This document shows, one piece after another, positions 7,757-15,407 of a DNA stretch of 64,000 nt. This DNA is from CAYSSJ01 sp964433675. GTDB taxonomy: Bacteria; Cloacimonadota; Cloacimonadia; Cloacimonadales; TCS61. Numbering within the stretch: position 1 is the stretch's first letter; the number at the start of each line of letters is the position of its first letter. The position numbers were made by a program, and so were the translations under genes. The notes under the pieces are model-generated. The model made no database searches, had not been told where the DNA came from, and saw nothing but the letters and a program-made list of their open reading frames with translations. Location: positions 72,001 through 136,000 of the forward strand of contig CAYSSJ010000006.1 in NCBI GenBank assembly GCA_964433675.1, read 5' to 3'.

Positions 7757-8227
7757 CTATGCTTGTGGTTCAAGAACGAATACTATCTCATCCCAAGCGA
7801 TTTCTCCTGTTTTTACAAACCCCAGTTTTTCACATAACCGGATCATGTTTTCATTATTAGGTTCGATACTTGTATAAATAGCGGTGTTAGGATAGTCGGT
7901 ATGCAACTTTTCTATAAGTAATAGAATAGCCGCTCCACCATATCCTTTGCGCTGTTCATCTTCAGCGATCATTAAACGACTCATCATAAGGCGTCGGTCT
8001 CCTACTTTATCAGCAAACGAGTTATCCCAATCATACATAAGGAACCCGACAATGCTGTCATTATCCCCAACTATAGCCATGGGATAACATTCATCCATGA
8101 ATGTTGATTCTATTATTGAATACCAATTAGGAGCAACAAAACCTTCCTGCTCACTGCTAACTTCAAGATCACATACCTCTTCCCAGTTATCTGCATCAAT
8201 TGGTATTAGTTTAACTTTATTCATCAT
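7757..8227 (-). CDS. GNAT family N-acetyltransferase
   Basis: A GNAT-fold protein of about 156 residues. Motif A, which binds acetyl-CoA, is clear at RLMIAEDEQRKGYGGAAI (Q/R-x-x-G-x-G/A type), followed by a C-terminal NENMIRLCEKLGFVKTGE motif B region. The N-terminal part (LIPIDADNWEEVCDL) is typical of the family. The acceptor cannot be predicted; similar proteins acetylate polyamines, aminoglycosides or peptides. The longest frame starts at a TTG (8242), but the ATG at 8225-8227 is placed 5 nt after AGGA and is preferred. It is a single-gene cassette. Confidence 0.85.
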   Translation of the reverse strand: MMNKVKLIPIDADNWEEVCDLEVSSEQEGFVAPNWYSIIESTFMDECYPMAIVGDNDSIVGFLMYDWDNSFADKVGDRRLMMSRLMIAEDEQRKGYGGAAILLLIEKLHTDYPNTAIYTSIEPNNENMIRLCEKLGFVKTGEIAWDEIVFVLEPQA

Positions 8228-8255
8228 ATCCATCCTTTCCAAAATAAGTCTAGTT

Positions 8256-8313
8256 GTACTAACGAAAAAAGCAAAGATTGCTTATCACGACTACCTATGC
8301 TATGTTGCCTGTT
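8256..8313 (-). other. attC-like recombination site (after 98-aa gene copy A)
   Basis: On the minus strand it runs from AGACAAAC through GGCAACATAGC to CAATCTTTGC and GTTAGTAC, about 58 bp. Pairing of the arms is weak (GCAA with TTGC). This is the least certain of the seven sites; position and the GTTAGTAC end support it. Confidence 0.5.
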
Positions 8314-8322
8314 GTTTGTCTA

Positions 8323-8619
8323 TTATTTCTCAAGTGAATTTCTAAAATCATTAGCTCTTTTGTAGAAATCTTCATCTTCACCAAATTCCATAATTCTTGC
8401 CACTTTTCCGTTACAAACTTTACAGTTTCCTACAATCATAATATCATTTAGAGAATCCAATACATATTCTTTGATTTCTATTCCTTTTTCGCAAATACCT
8501 CTACAAGTAGAACAATAAACATTATGATTCACGATGAAGTCCAAACTTTTTTTTTGCTTATAATTTAGTAATATGTTAAGCTGAAACTTATTAATCCTAA
8601 TTTCTTTCGGCCTTTTCAT
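8323..8619 (-). CDS. Small zinc-ribbon-like protein, copy A
   Basis: A 98-residue protein nearly identical to copy B at 5172-5468, with the same CSTC and CKVC pairs. It is the first gene of the array in the direction of transcription and has a good RBS (AAAGGAG). The DNA upstream of its start bears no recognisable attC or attI box; within 25 bp it runs into the direct repeat at 8643-8743. The leader differs from that of copy B beyond the RBS. Confidence 0.75.
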   Translation of the reverse strand: MKRPKEIRINKFQLNILLNYKQKKSLDFIVNHNVYCSTCRGICEKGIEIKEYVLDSLNDIMIVGNCKVCNGKVARIMEFGEDEDFYKRANDFRNSLEK

Positions 8620-8642
8620 TATATCTCCTTTGGCAAATTATG

Positions 8643-8743
8643 GCTCATCTAAATTTTTAGTTGATACATTTTTAGTTTTCAAGTCTGCCACCATAATTCT
8701 GCATCTTTTTCCCCTTGTCACCTATTTTTTTCCATTCCATATT
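8643..8743. repeat. Array-flanking direct repeat, right copy
   Basis: This copy matches 624-722 in direct orientation over about 100 bp with a 24-nt identical core (8687-8710). On the minus strand it can be read as a short C-terminal peptide frame with KKMQNYGG and LEN followed by a stop codon. It lies immediately upstream of the first cassette gene, where an attI site or leader promoter would be expected in a complete integron. Confidence 0.75.
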
Positions 8744-9130
8744 TCACACTGCTATAGCAACTTACACTAAAATATTTTCATCCGCTTTTCGCAAGTAAAT
8801 ACAGCTTCGCCTCGTGACTTGCACAAATTTTTTGAAAAAACAGACATCTTCCAAAAAACTGTGAAGACGAGAATTGGGGCACTGGTAATTCTGCCAAAAT
8901 AAATGTCAATCATTTTCTTTCTGTATAACATCCGAGAGAATTTAACTGCCGAAAGCACTTAGAGCTGAAAGCAGTTTTAAGTGATGAGTAATGAGTTTTT
9001 GAGAGAAGCAGGAAGAAAACTTAGCTAAAAGCTATAAGCTATAAGGGATAGGTGATCCTTCTTCGCCTAACAGGCTTCGAAGGACACTGTATGTGATGCG
9101 GAAAGACAGGCGTAATGACGTACATGTGTC
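8744..9130. other. Gene-free spacer
   Basis: No convincing gene is present. The longest frame (8767-8958, minus) has an unnatural composition and no RBS or homology I recognise. Short GC-richer palindromes near 9050-9100 lead into the dispersed repeat that follows. Confidence 0.4.
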
Positions 9131-9367
9131 GCCCTGCCTGCCATTTCGTAGTAAAACGAAGGATGGAGTGATCCCGATTTTTCGGGATTGTATCGAAGGG
9201 TGACAAATAAAATACCGCACTTACTAAGTTCACACTTCGATACGCTCCGGCTTACGCCGAAGCTACTCAGTGTGACAAGCTTCTGACCTCTAAACCCTAA
9301 ACTCTAAACTGCATCCTTGTCCTCCGTAGCCTCCCGAAGCATTTGCGAAGGGAGGCGAAGGAGGATT
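9131..9367. repeat. Dispersed composite intergenic repeat, copy 1
   Basis: A composite of palindromic modules: CCTGCCTGCCAT, a GTAGTAAAACGAAGGATGGAG block, ATCCCGATTTTTCGGGAT (stem-loop), an ACTTCGATACGCTCCGGCTT/ACGCCGAAGC module ending CTACTCAGTGTGAC, a CTAAACCCTAAACTCTAAAC tract, and a CCTCCGTAGCC to GGAGG hairpin. The same modules in the same order occur at 60906-61194. There is no coding potential. Confidence 0.85.
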
Positions 9368-9418
9368 GCTACTCTTCCAATAAATCCTATTCTCCCAGCG
9401 CTCATCTGCAAAAATCGT

Positions 9419-9424
9419 TTGACA
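9419..9424 (+). promoter_or_regulatory. Possible -35 element (TTGACA) of the threonine operon
   Basis: A perfect TTGACA lies 54 bp before the start codon of the first gene of the operon. No good TATAAT follows at 16-18 nt; TTTGTT is found at 18 nt. The same TTGAC hexamer recurs upstream of most transcription units in the window. Confidence 0.4.
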
Positions 9425-9477
9425 TATATGACAAGAAACTTATTTGTTGATAAATTCTAAGAATTAAGGAGAATGTT

Positions 9478-10938
9478 ATGGATGGGAAACAGCGTTATTT
9501 GAAAGCGGCAAAAGAGGCGATGGCGTGGATGCAAGAACAACGAGTTAAGATGCGAAAGTGTAAATTCGACACTATTGCGGTGCATGGACTTTATTCTATG
9601 CAAGAAGCATTGGATTTCAATCAGGGTTCTATCATCGAGCCTATATATTTATCTACTTCCCAGGGTTATAGAGATGCAGATGAGATGGAGCTGGCTCTGG
9701 ATTATCAGATCCCCACTTGGTGCTATGCTCGCATCGCCAATCCGAGTATGTATTATTTAGAAGGTTTGCTGGCACTTTTGGAAGAGTACAAATCCGGCAT
9801 GGAGTCCTCTTGTCTGGTTACATCTTCCGGTATGTCTGCTATCCGAGCGGTAGTAGAGGAATTTCTTCATCCCGATCCAAACGATCCTTCCCGTCCGCGC
9901 AATTTTGTAGCTACTTCTCAGGTTTACGGCGGCACCTATCAGCTTTTCTCCGTGCGCAAGGAAGCCGAAGGCGGCTGCGAATGGCGCAAAGTGATAAATT
10001 CTAATGACATCAACGAATGGGAATCTCTCATCGATGAGAATACACGTTTTCTCTATGGTGAGTTACCGAGTAACCCGACATTGGCTTTCTTTGATATAGA
10101 GCAAGTAGCCGCTGTGGCGCACAAGCACGGCATTCCGCTCATTGTAGATTCCACCGTTGCTACTCCAGCTCTGATGCGTCCGCTGGCACATGGCGCTGAT
10201 ATTGTTATTCATTCTGTTACCAAATCACTCTGCTCTGCCGGTTTTGCCACTGCCGGAGCTATCATAGCTCGCAAGAATATCCCCGCACGAGTAGATAATG
10301 ACAACCTGAAAGCCGATTTCTGTACCTATCTCAAACTGCTCCCCGGTCGCGATTATGGTGCCAATCTCTCCCCTATCGTCTGTAATCTGATCATAAACGA
10401 AGTTCGCACTATCAGGATGAAAATGGATGCTATGTCCGATAATACCATGAAAGTCGCGGAGTACTTGGCAAAACACAAACATATCGAAAAAGTTAATTAT
10501 CTCGGCTTAGAGAATCATGACCTGCACCAAGTCGCTAAAAAGTATATGTACCTTGTCGATGCCGAACATGACGATAAATATGGTAAGCCGATTAACCGTT
10601 ATGGACATCTGATGTCTTTCGAAGTAAAAGGTGGAGCCGAGAATGCACGCATAGTTTTCGATAATCTCAGCACTATCTGGCGCGCTACCGATCTGGGCAG
10701 GATCAAATCCGTAGCTACCATCCCAGCTATCTCGACTCATTCACAGCAAGGTGAAGAGGGCAGAAAACTTGCCGCTATCCCGTCCAACCTGATAAGATTG
10801 AGTGTAGGTGCCGAACATCCGGACGATACCATAAAAGACCTCGAAAAAGCCTTAGCCGTCTTAGACGGTAAAAAACTAAAACACGACTCTCCGAACTATT
10901 CCGCCGGTGGAGCTTCGTCCGCAAGATTAAGAAAATAA
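9478..10938 (+). CDS. Cys/Met metabolism PLP-dependent enzyme (cystathionine gamma-synthase/lyase-like)
   Basis: A 486-residue fold-type I PLP enzyme of the trans-sulfuration family. The Schiff-base lysine is Lys249 in HSVTKSLCS, preceded by the Asp of LIVDSTVATP that contacts the PLP ring nitrogen; the GMSAIRAV segment near residue 118 binds the phosphate. It is about 80-90 residues longer than typical members, with an N-terminal extension of about 30 residues and an insert around 285-300. Family members make cystathionine or homocysteine from activated homoserine, or cleave methionine/cystathionine; which reaction cannot be decided here. It is the first gene of an operon with thrC and a probable homoserine kinase, so an activated homoserine substrate is plausible. 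RBS AAGGAGAA precedes the ATG. Confidence 0.85.
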   Translation: MDGKQRYLKAAKEAMAWMQEQRVKMRKCKFDTIAVHGLYSMQEALDFNQGSIIEPIYLSTSQGYRDADEMELALDYQIPTWCYARIANPSMYYLEGLLALLEEYKSGMESSCLVTSSGMSAIRAVVEEFLHPDPNDPSRPRNFVATSQVYGGTYQLFSVRKEAEGGCEWRKVINSNDINEWESLIDENTRFLYGELPSNPTLAFFDIEQVAAVAHKHGIPLIVDSTVATPALMRPLAHGADIVIHSVTKSLCSAGFATAGAIIARKNIPARVDNDNLKADFCTYLKLLPGRDYGANLSPIVCNLIINEVRTIRMKMDAMSDNTMKVAEYLAKHKHIEKVNYLGLENHDLHQVAKKYMYLVDAEHDDKYGKPINRYGHLMSFEVKGGAENARIVFDNLSTIWRATDLGRIKSVATIPAISTHSQQGEEGRKLAAIPSNLIRLSVGAEHPDDTIKDLEKALAVLDGKKLKHDSPNYSAGGASSARLRK

Positions 10939-10954
10939 GACATGGAGAGCATAG

Positions 10955-12307
10955 ATGCTTTATTATTCCACTAACAAAAAGGCAGCCAAAGTCCGCTTCC
11001 CCGACGCTTTGCTAAAAGGCTTAGCTGAAGATGGCGGGCTTTATATGCCCGAATCTATCCCATCGATAGATATTTCCGAAATCAGAGCTATGAAAGATAT
11101 GGACTATACCGATATCGCTTTTAGAGTGGTAAACAAATTCCTCGCCGATGAGATACCGGACGCCGAGCTTAAACGCCTTATCGATGATGCCTACAACTAT
11201 GCTGTCCCGTTGGAAAAGGTGACAGAGAGACAATATGTGATGCGACTCGATCAGGGTCCTACCGCTTCCTTCAAAGATTTTGCCGCCAGATTGATGGGCA
11301 GATTGATGCAATATTATCTGAAGATAAATAACCGCGAACTGCTCATTCTCACTGCCACTTCGGGTGATACAGGTAGCGCTATCGCAAATGCATTTTACGG
11401 GTTGGATAACATCAAGGTAGTAGTCCTCTTCCCCAAACTTGAAGTTACAGCCAGACAGCGCAAACAGATGACCACTCTCGGCAGGAATATCGAGATCATC
11501 TCGATAGAAGGGAAATTCGATGACTGTCAAGCTCTGGTCAAACGTGCCTTCAGAGACCCGAAGTTGGAACATCTGGGACTATCGTCTGCAAATTCTATCA
11601 ATATCGGAAGACTCCTGCCGCAGACTGTATACTACTTCTATGCCTATGCCAAGCTATTCGAGCAACATTCTGAAGAGATCGTCTTTAGTGTGGCATCGGG
11701 TAATTTCGGTGATTTGATGGGTGGGTTGATAGCCAAACAGATGGGACTGCCGATACACAGATTCGTCGTAGCTACCAATGAAAACGACGAATTCCCACGC
11801 TATGTGGAAACCGGTAAGTATCAGACCATCTCCCCATCCAAAAACTGTATTTCCAGTGCGATGAATGTGGGGCATCCCAGCAATGTGGCACGGCTTATCG
11901 ACCTCTATGACGGTGATATGAACGAAAATGGAGAAATTCTGAAACAAGCGGACTTAAACAAGATCAGGCGGGATATATATGCTGTCAGCATCACTGATAA
12001 GAAGACGGAAGCTACTATCAGCAGCGAATGGAAAAAGCATAAACTCTTGTTGGAACCGCATGGAGCTGCGGGTTGGGCCGGTCTGATGCACTATCTAAAA
12101 GAGCATCCACAAGAACAAAAGCGTCTCTGTGTATCGCTGGAGACTGCTCATCCGGCTAAATTCCCCGAAAAGATCCGTGAATTGCTTCAGTTCGATCCCC
12201 AGCTACCACCTTCCCTCAAAGGTTTGGAAGAAAAAGAGGAGTTCATCGTAGCGATGGATTTTGACTATCATTCTTTTGCAAATTATCTTTTGGAGAATTA
12301 TTCATGA
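10955..12307 (+). CDS. thrC: Threonine synthase
   Basis: A 450-residue PLP enzyme converting O-phosphohomoserine to threonine. The N-terminal YYSTNKKAAKVRFPDALLKGLAEDGGLYMPE region is typical of the longer (E. coli-like) threonine synthases, and the PLP lysine is Lys107 in TASFKDFAARL. The SGDTGSAIANAF phosphate-binding loop and the SANSINIGRLLPQ segment are intact. It starts 16 bp after the upstream PLP enzyme (GGAG RBS) and its last codons overlap the start of the next gene (ATGA at 12304), so the three are translated together. Confidence 0.95.
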   Translation: MLYYSTNKKAAKVRFPDALLKGLAEDGGLYMPESIPSIDISEIRAMKDMDYTDIAFRVVNKFLADEIPDAELKRLIDDAYNYAVPLEKVTERQYVMRLDQGPTASFKDFAARLMGRLMQYYLKINNRELLILTATSGDTGSAIANAFYGLDNIKVVVLFPKLEVTARQRKQMTTLGRNIEIISIEGKFDDCQALVKRAFRDPKLEHLGLSSANSINIGRLLPQTVYYFYAYAKLFEQHSEEIVFSVASGNFGDLMGGLIAKQMGLPIHRFVVATNENDEFPRYVETGKYQTISPSKNCISSAMNVGHPSNVARLIDLYDGDMNENGEILKQADLNKIRRDIYAVSITDKKTEATISSEWKKHKLLLEPHGAAGWAGLMHYLKEHPQEQKRLCVSLETAHPAKFPEKIRELLQFDPQLPPSLKGLEEKEEFIVAMDFDYHSFANYLLENYS

Positions 12308-13506
12308 AATCTATAATCATACTCGGAGACGGAATGGCGGATTATCGTATCGAAACTCTTGAGAACAAGACACCGCTGATGGCAGCCGAAAAACCAAATA
12401 TAGATAAATTGGCTAAACTCGGAGCTAGCGGTTTACTGAAGACGGTGCCGGACGATATGCCCCCCGGCTCGGAAGTGGCTAATATGGCAGTTTTGGGCTA
12501 TGATGTGCAAAAAGTCTATCAAGGTAGAGGTGTGTTGGAAGCAGCAGCTATGGGAGTAGAGTTGCATGCCGATGATCTGGCTATGCGTTGCAATCTGATC
12601 TGTCTGCAAGGTAAGAACATCAAAAACCACTCTGCCGGACATATATCAACCGAAGAAGCACATGAACTGATCGAAGCTCTGAATTACGAATTTGAAGACG
12701 ATGACATCCGCTTTTACCCTGGTGTGAGCTATCGGCATCTGCTGGTGCTCAAGCAGGGTAATCCTAATATAAAACTCACACCGCCACACGATGTGCCCGG
12801 CAAACCTTGGCGCGAGTATCTGCCACAAGCAAAAGCGGATGAAGCAGATTCAACCGCCAAACTGCTTACCGATCTTATCCTGCGCTCACATGCTGTTTTG
12901 GAAGACCATCCCATAAATAAAAAGCGACGGGCTAACGGTAAAGATCCGGCGAATTCAGTTTGGTTCTGGTCGGCAGGCACAAAACCACAGATGCAGACCT
13001 ACCAAGAGATGTATGGCAAAAGCGGAGCTGTGATCTCAGCAGTCGATCTGCTCCACGGAATCGGAGTTTATGCCGGTTTCAAAGTGATCCATGTGGAAGG
13101 CGCTACCGGACTTTATGATACGAATTATGAAGGGAAAGTTAAAGCTGCTCTGGAAGCATTAGAAGAAGTGGATCTAATCTATCTGCATATCGAAGCAGCC
13201 GATGAAGCCGGACACGAAGGTGATGCCGAGCTGAAAGTGAAATGCATCGAAGCTCTCGACCAGAGAGTGGTAAAACCGATAATGCAAGCTACCATAAACG
13301 GACATGAACCGATAGCTATCGCTCTGTTGCCCGACCATCCCACTCCCTGCTCGCTTCGAACCCATACCCACGATCCGGTGCCTTTCGTTATCTACAAACC
13401 CGGCACACCGACCGATAGTGTGGAACACTACGACGAGGAAAGCGTGAAAAACGGTGCCTATGGACTAATAGAAAACGGCGAGTTTATCAGGAAATTGTTT
13501 GAATAG
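12304..13506 (+). CDS. ApgM-family phosphomutase-like enzyme, probable homoserine kinase
   Basis: A 400-residue alkaline phosphatase-superfamily protein of the archaeal-type cofactor-independent phosphoglycerate mutase group. Metal-binding and catalytic residues are present: GDGMAD (Asp9), PPGSEVANM with the nucleophilic Ser56, HIEAADEAGHEGD, and LLPDHPTPCSLRTHTHDPVPF. A subgroup of this family is annotated as proposed homoserine kinase because it sits beside threonine genes in organisms without ThrB. That context is exactly met here: its ATG overlaps the thrC stop codon. Phosphoglycerate mutase activity remains the alternative. Confidence 0.85.
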   Translation: MKSIIILGDGMADYRIETLENKTPLMAAEKPNIDKLAKLGASGLLKTVPDDMPPGSEVANMAVLGYDVQKVYQGRGVLEAAAMGVELHADDLAMRCNLICLQGKNIKNHSAGHISTEEAHELIEALNYEFEDDDIRFYPGVSYRHLLVLKQGNPNIKLTPPHDVPGKPWREYLPQAKADEADSTAKLLTDLILRSHAVLEDHPINKKRRANGKDPANSVWFWSAGTKPQMQTYQEMYGKSGAVISAVDLLHGIGVYAGFKVIHVEGATGLYDTNYEGKVKAALEALEEVDLIYLHIEAADEAGHEGDAELKVKCIEALDQRVVKPIMQATINGHEPIAIALLPDHPTPCSLRTHTHDPVPFVIYKPGTPTDSVEHYDEESVKNGAYGLIENGEFIRKLFE

Positions 13507-13615
13507 ACAGGAATTCACCATCTATCAGAACAATTTTACCAAATCTCAAAGTTTACATAATATGATTATCGGCGGGAGCGAGATTTTCTGATCGATTCAA
13601 ATATCTTCCGGTCTC

Positions 13616-14389
13616 TCATTCTTCTGATAAAGAAGTCTCAGCCTCCTTCCATTTCCTCTGAATCTTCATCAAACCCCACAAACCGACTAATGCTAAGAAG
13701 ACAAAGACAAGCTCCAATATCCACCAACCTGTCATGGTTAGCTCATCCACTCCGTAAGCCAAATGAATGTAGGCAGCAATGGCATCAACCACCGTTTTAT
13801 ATAGAAATGAGAGCCAGAACCATTTCCACATTTTGGTGATGAAAGCATAGACTATCAATATAGTGGAAAAGAGATGAATGACGATAGCCGCCGCTCTTTC
13901 TACGATCGGTATTGGTATATGCCACAATGACTCAGGCGGGCGGATAGCTTCCAAAACATCTTGCGGTAAAACCTCCGGAAAGAATGCTACCAGAGACACG
14001 CTAATTAATGATCCTAGTCCCAGAAGTAAAGCTTCTACTGCCCCAAATCCGATGCCATACCCGACAGCATCTTCCCAATTTGCTTTCCTCAAACTGCTAA
14101 CAACATAAATCAATCCCAGTACAATACCACACTCGAATATCCCTGTTAATAGCCCCACATAGATCCAAGCCAAAGGTCCGGCTAAACCGACAGGAAGTTG
14201 ATTTTCCAAAAAATTGATGATCGGCGCATTCAGAGATACTGCCCAAGCGAATTTTAATGCTACGGCTATTATCCACGCCAAAGCTCCCCAGCTGAAATAT
14301 TTATAGGCAGTGTTTTTTTTCCAATAAAGAATTGGGAATAGTGCAACTATGATCATGCCGATCCCGGATAATAGAAATAACTGATCCAT
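13616..14389 (-). CDS. YhfC-like intramembrane protease family protein
   Basis: A 257-residue protein with about seven to eight hydrophobic segments. Segments fitting the YhfC family (CPBP-related intramembrane proteases) are GIFECGIVLGL, the GYGIGFGAVEALLLG helix with its Glu, and PIVERAAAIVIHLFSTILIV with the Glu and His pair. Function in the cell is unknown. It is followed on the minus strand by an FMN-binding protein and TspO, all membrane-associated; gaps of 30-45 bp make their orders on the strand compatible with separate or joint transcription. Its RBS is GGAGATTG. Confidence 0.65.
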   Translation of the reverse strand: MDQLFLLSGIGMIIVALFPILYWKKNTAYKYFSWGALAWIIAVALKFAWAVSLNAPIINFLENQLPVGLAGPLAWIYVGLLTGIFECGIVLGLIYVVSSLRKANWEDAVGYGIGFGAVEALLLGLGSLISVSLVAFFPEVLPQDVLEAIRPPESLWHIPIPIVERAAAIVIHLFSTILIVYAFITKMWKWFWLSFLYKTVVDAIAAYIHLAYGVDELTMTGWWILELVFVFLALVGLWGLMKIQRKWKEAETSLSEE

Positions 14390-14434
14390 ATTATCAATCT
14401 CCTTATCTTACTTGCAAATCTTATCTTTTTCTAC

Positions 14435-14884
14435 TCAATATCCATACACTCCCCGATTGAGTCCGTCACGGATAGCAGAGATGATCTTCGAGCTTCTGAT
14501 AGTTGCGCTGGTATAGCCCGCTACTTCTGTGCGGACAATATCTTCCGGACTGTAAAGATCTCTCAGGTGAACATTGATATCTTTGCCGATCAGATGCTCC
14601 AGCGCTTCCTTGTATTGCTGTATCACCGATTTGTACGGTTCCTGCTCGGCTTCCAGATGATAATTATCATCACGCCTAAGATACCTAAATCCTGCTGCTG
14701 TAACGATATTGTCTTCGAGTGTAAACTGCACATTCACCTGAATTGCATCTTTGTCGATAAACACTCCCCGATAGGTACCGTCTTCATAATCATACGCTAT
14801 TTCTCTTTGAGCCGGGCGAACGATTAAAAAGACCACCAGCGCTATCAATATGATCACTACGAGCATTCCTAATCCTTGTTTCAT
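14435..14884 (-). CDS. Membrane-anchored FMN-binding domain protein
   Basis: A 149-residue protein with an N-terminal membrane anchor (residues 5-24) and an FMN-binding domain like those of NqrC/RnfG and related electron-transfer proteins: YEDGTYRGVFIDKDAIQVNVQF, YKSVIQQYKEAL, and a C-terminal VAGYTSATIRSSKIISAIRDGL. In the family the Thr of the S/T-A-T motif carries FMN covalently, which suggests covalent flavinylation here. The domain would sit outside the cytoplasm. Strong RBS (AAAGGAGG). No flavin transferase gene is adjacent. Confidence 0.7.
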   Translation of the reverse strand: MKQGLGMLVVIILIALVVFLIVRPAQREIAYDYEDGTYRGVFIDKDAIQVNVQFTLEDNIVTAAGFRYLRRDDNYHLEAEQEPYKSVIQQYKEALEHLIGKDINVHLRDLYSPEDIVRTEVAGYTSATIRSSKIISAIRDGLNRGVYGY

Positions 14885-14914
14885 AACTATTCCTCCTTTA
14901 TCATTGATCTCACT

Positions 14915-15385
14915 CTAATTCAAATAAGCAATGGCGAAATTTAGCACTGCTGCGAAACTCACCCAAAGGATATAAGGAACCAGCAGATAAGCGGCAAGTT
15001 TTTGTAAGCGGTAGAAGTATTTTATCGTCAGCGCTATCAATATCCAAAGCACGATGATCTCCGCAAAGGCAAGCCAGGTAAGTTTCAAGCCGAAGAAGAT
15101 GATCGACCAGAGGGCATTTAGCACTAACTGTATGATGAAAAAAGTGATTGCCAGTTTTTTAGTCTGTCCGCGCTCAGCTTTCTGCCAGACGAGATACAGC
15201 GCTATCCCGATCAGCAAGTATAGCAAAGTCCACACCGGTGCAAACAGCCAATCGGGCGGATTGAACACCGGTTTTTCTAATGTCGGATACCAGTTTGCCA
15301 CCGCCGGTGCGGTAAAAAGCGAGCCGATCACACCGGCAAGCTGACATACCACTATCGCTATCAACAGTTTGATAATTTTCGGCAT
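14915..15385 (-). CDS. tspO: TspO/MBR family protein
   Basis: A 156-residue, five-helix membrane protein with the TspO hallmarks: QLAGVIGSLFTAPAVANWYPTLEKP followed by FNPPDWLFAPVWTLLYLLIGIALYLVW and a Trp-rich C-terminal half (LWSIIFF, VPYILWVSFAAVLNFAIAYLN). TspO proteins bind tetrapyrroles and sterol-like ligands; the bacterial role is usually regulatory or in porphyrin handling. It is preceded by an AAGGAG RBS and followed 30 bp later by the FMN-binding gene on the same strand. Confidence 0.95.
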   Translation of the reverse strand: MPKIIKLLIAIVVCQLAGVIGSLFTAPAVANWYPTLEKPVFNPPDWLFAPVWTLLYLLIGIALYLVWQKAERGQTKKLAITFFIIQLVLNALWSIIFFGLKLTWLAFAEIIVLWILIALTIKYFYRLQKLAAYLLVPYILWVSFAAVLNFAIAYLN

Positions 15386-15407
15386 TTTAATCTCCTTATT
15401 CCCAAAT

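Larger units (their letters stand above)
730..8640 (-). mobile_element. Integron-type gene cassette array without integrase (CALIN-like)
   Basis: At least seven attC-like sites separate promoterless genes of unrelated function, all transcribed on the minus strand. Each site is an imperfect palindrome of about 58-160 bp that starts with a box ending in AAC and ends with a box starting with GTT, and gene ends lie close to the sites. Within one cassette the first box and the last box are reverse complements. For example the S41-peptidase cassette runs from GTTGGCGGCA to TGCCGCCAAC, and the two-gene cassette from GTTATGTTCAATGCCCGGC to GCCGGGCACTAAACATAAC. This is the expected signature of units that circularise by recombination at attC. 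No tyrosine recombinase or attI site is visible in the window, so this is either a cluster of attC sites lacking an integrase or the distal part of a larger integron. Boundaries are approximate. Confidence 0.8.

Noticed and set aside
8767..8958. 63-residue minus-strand reading frame upstream of the array
   Set aside because: No RBS, unusual composition and no recognisable domain; lies between repeat tracts.
9131..9367. Riboswitch upstream of the Cys/Met enzyme
   Set aside because: The structured DNA is a dispersed repeat found elsewhere away from such genes, and lies upstream of the probable -35 element.
8620..9477. Expected site of an integron integrase (intI) and attI next to the first cassette
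   Set aside because: Neither a tyrosine recombinase reading frame nor a recognisable attI was found on either strand.
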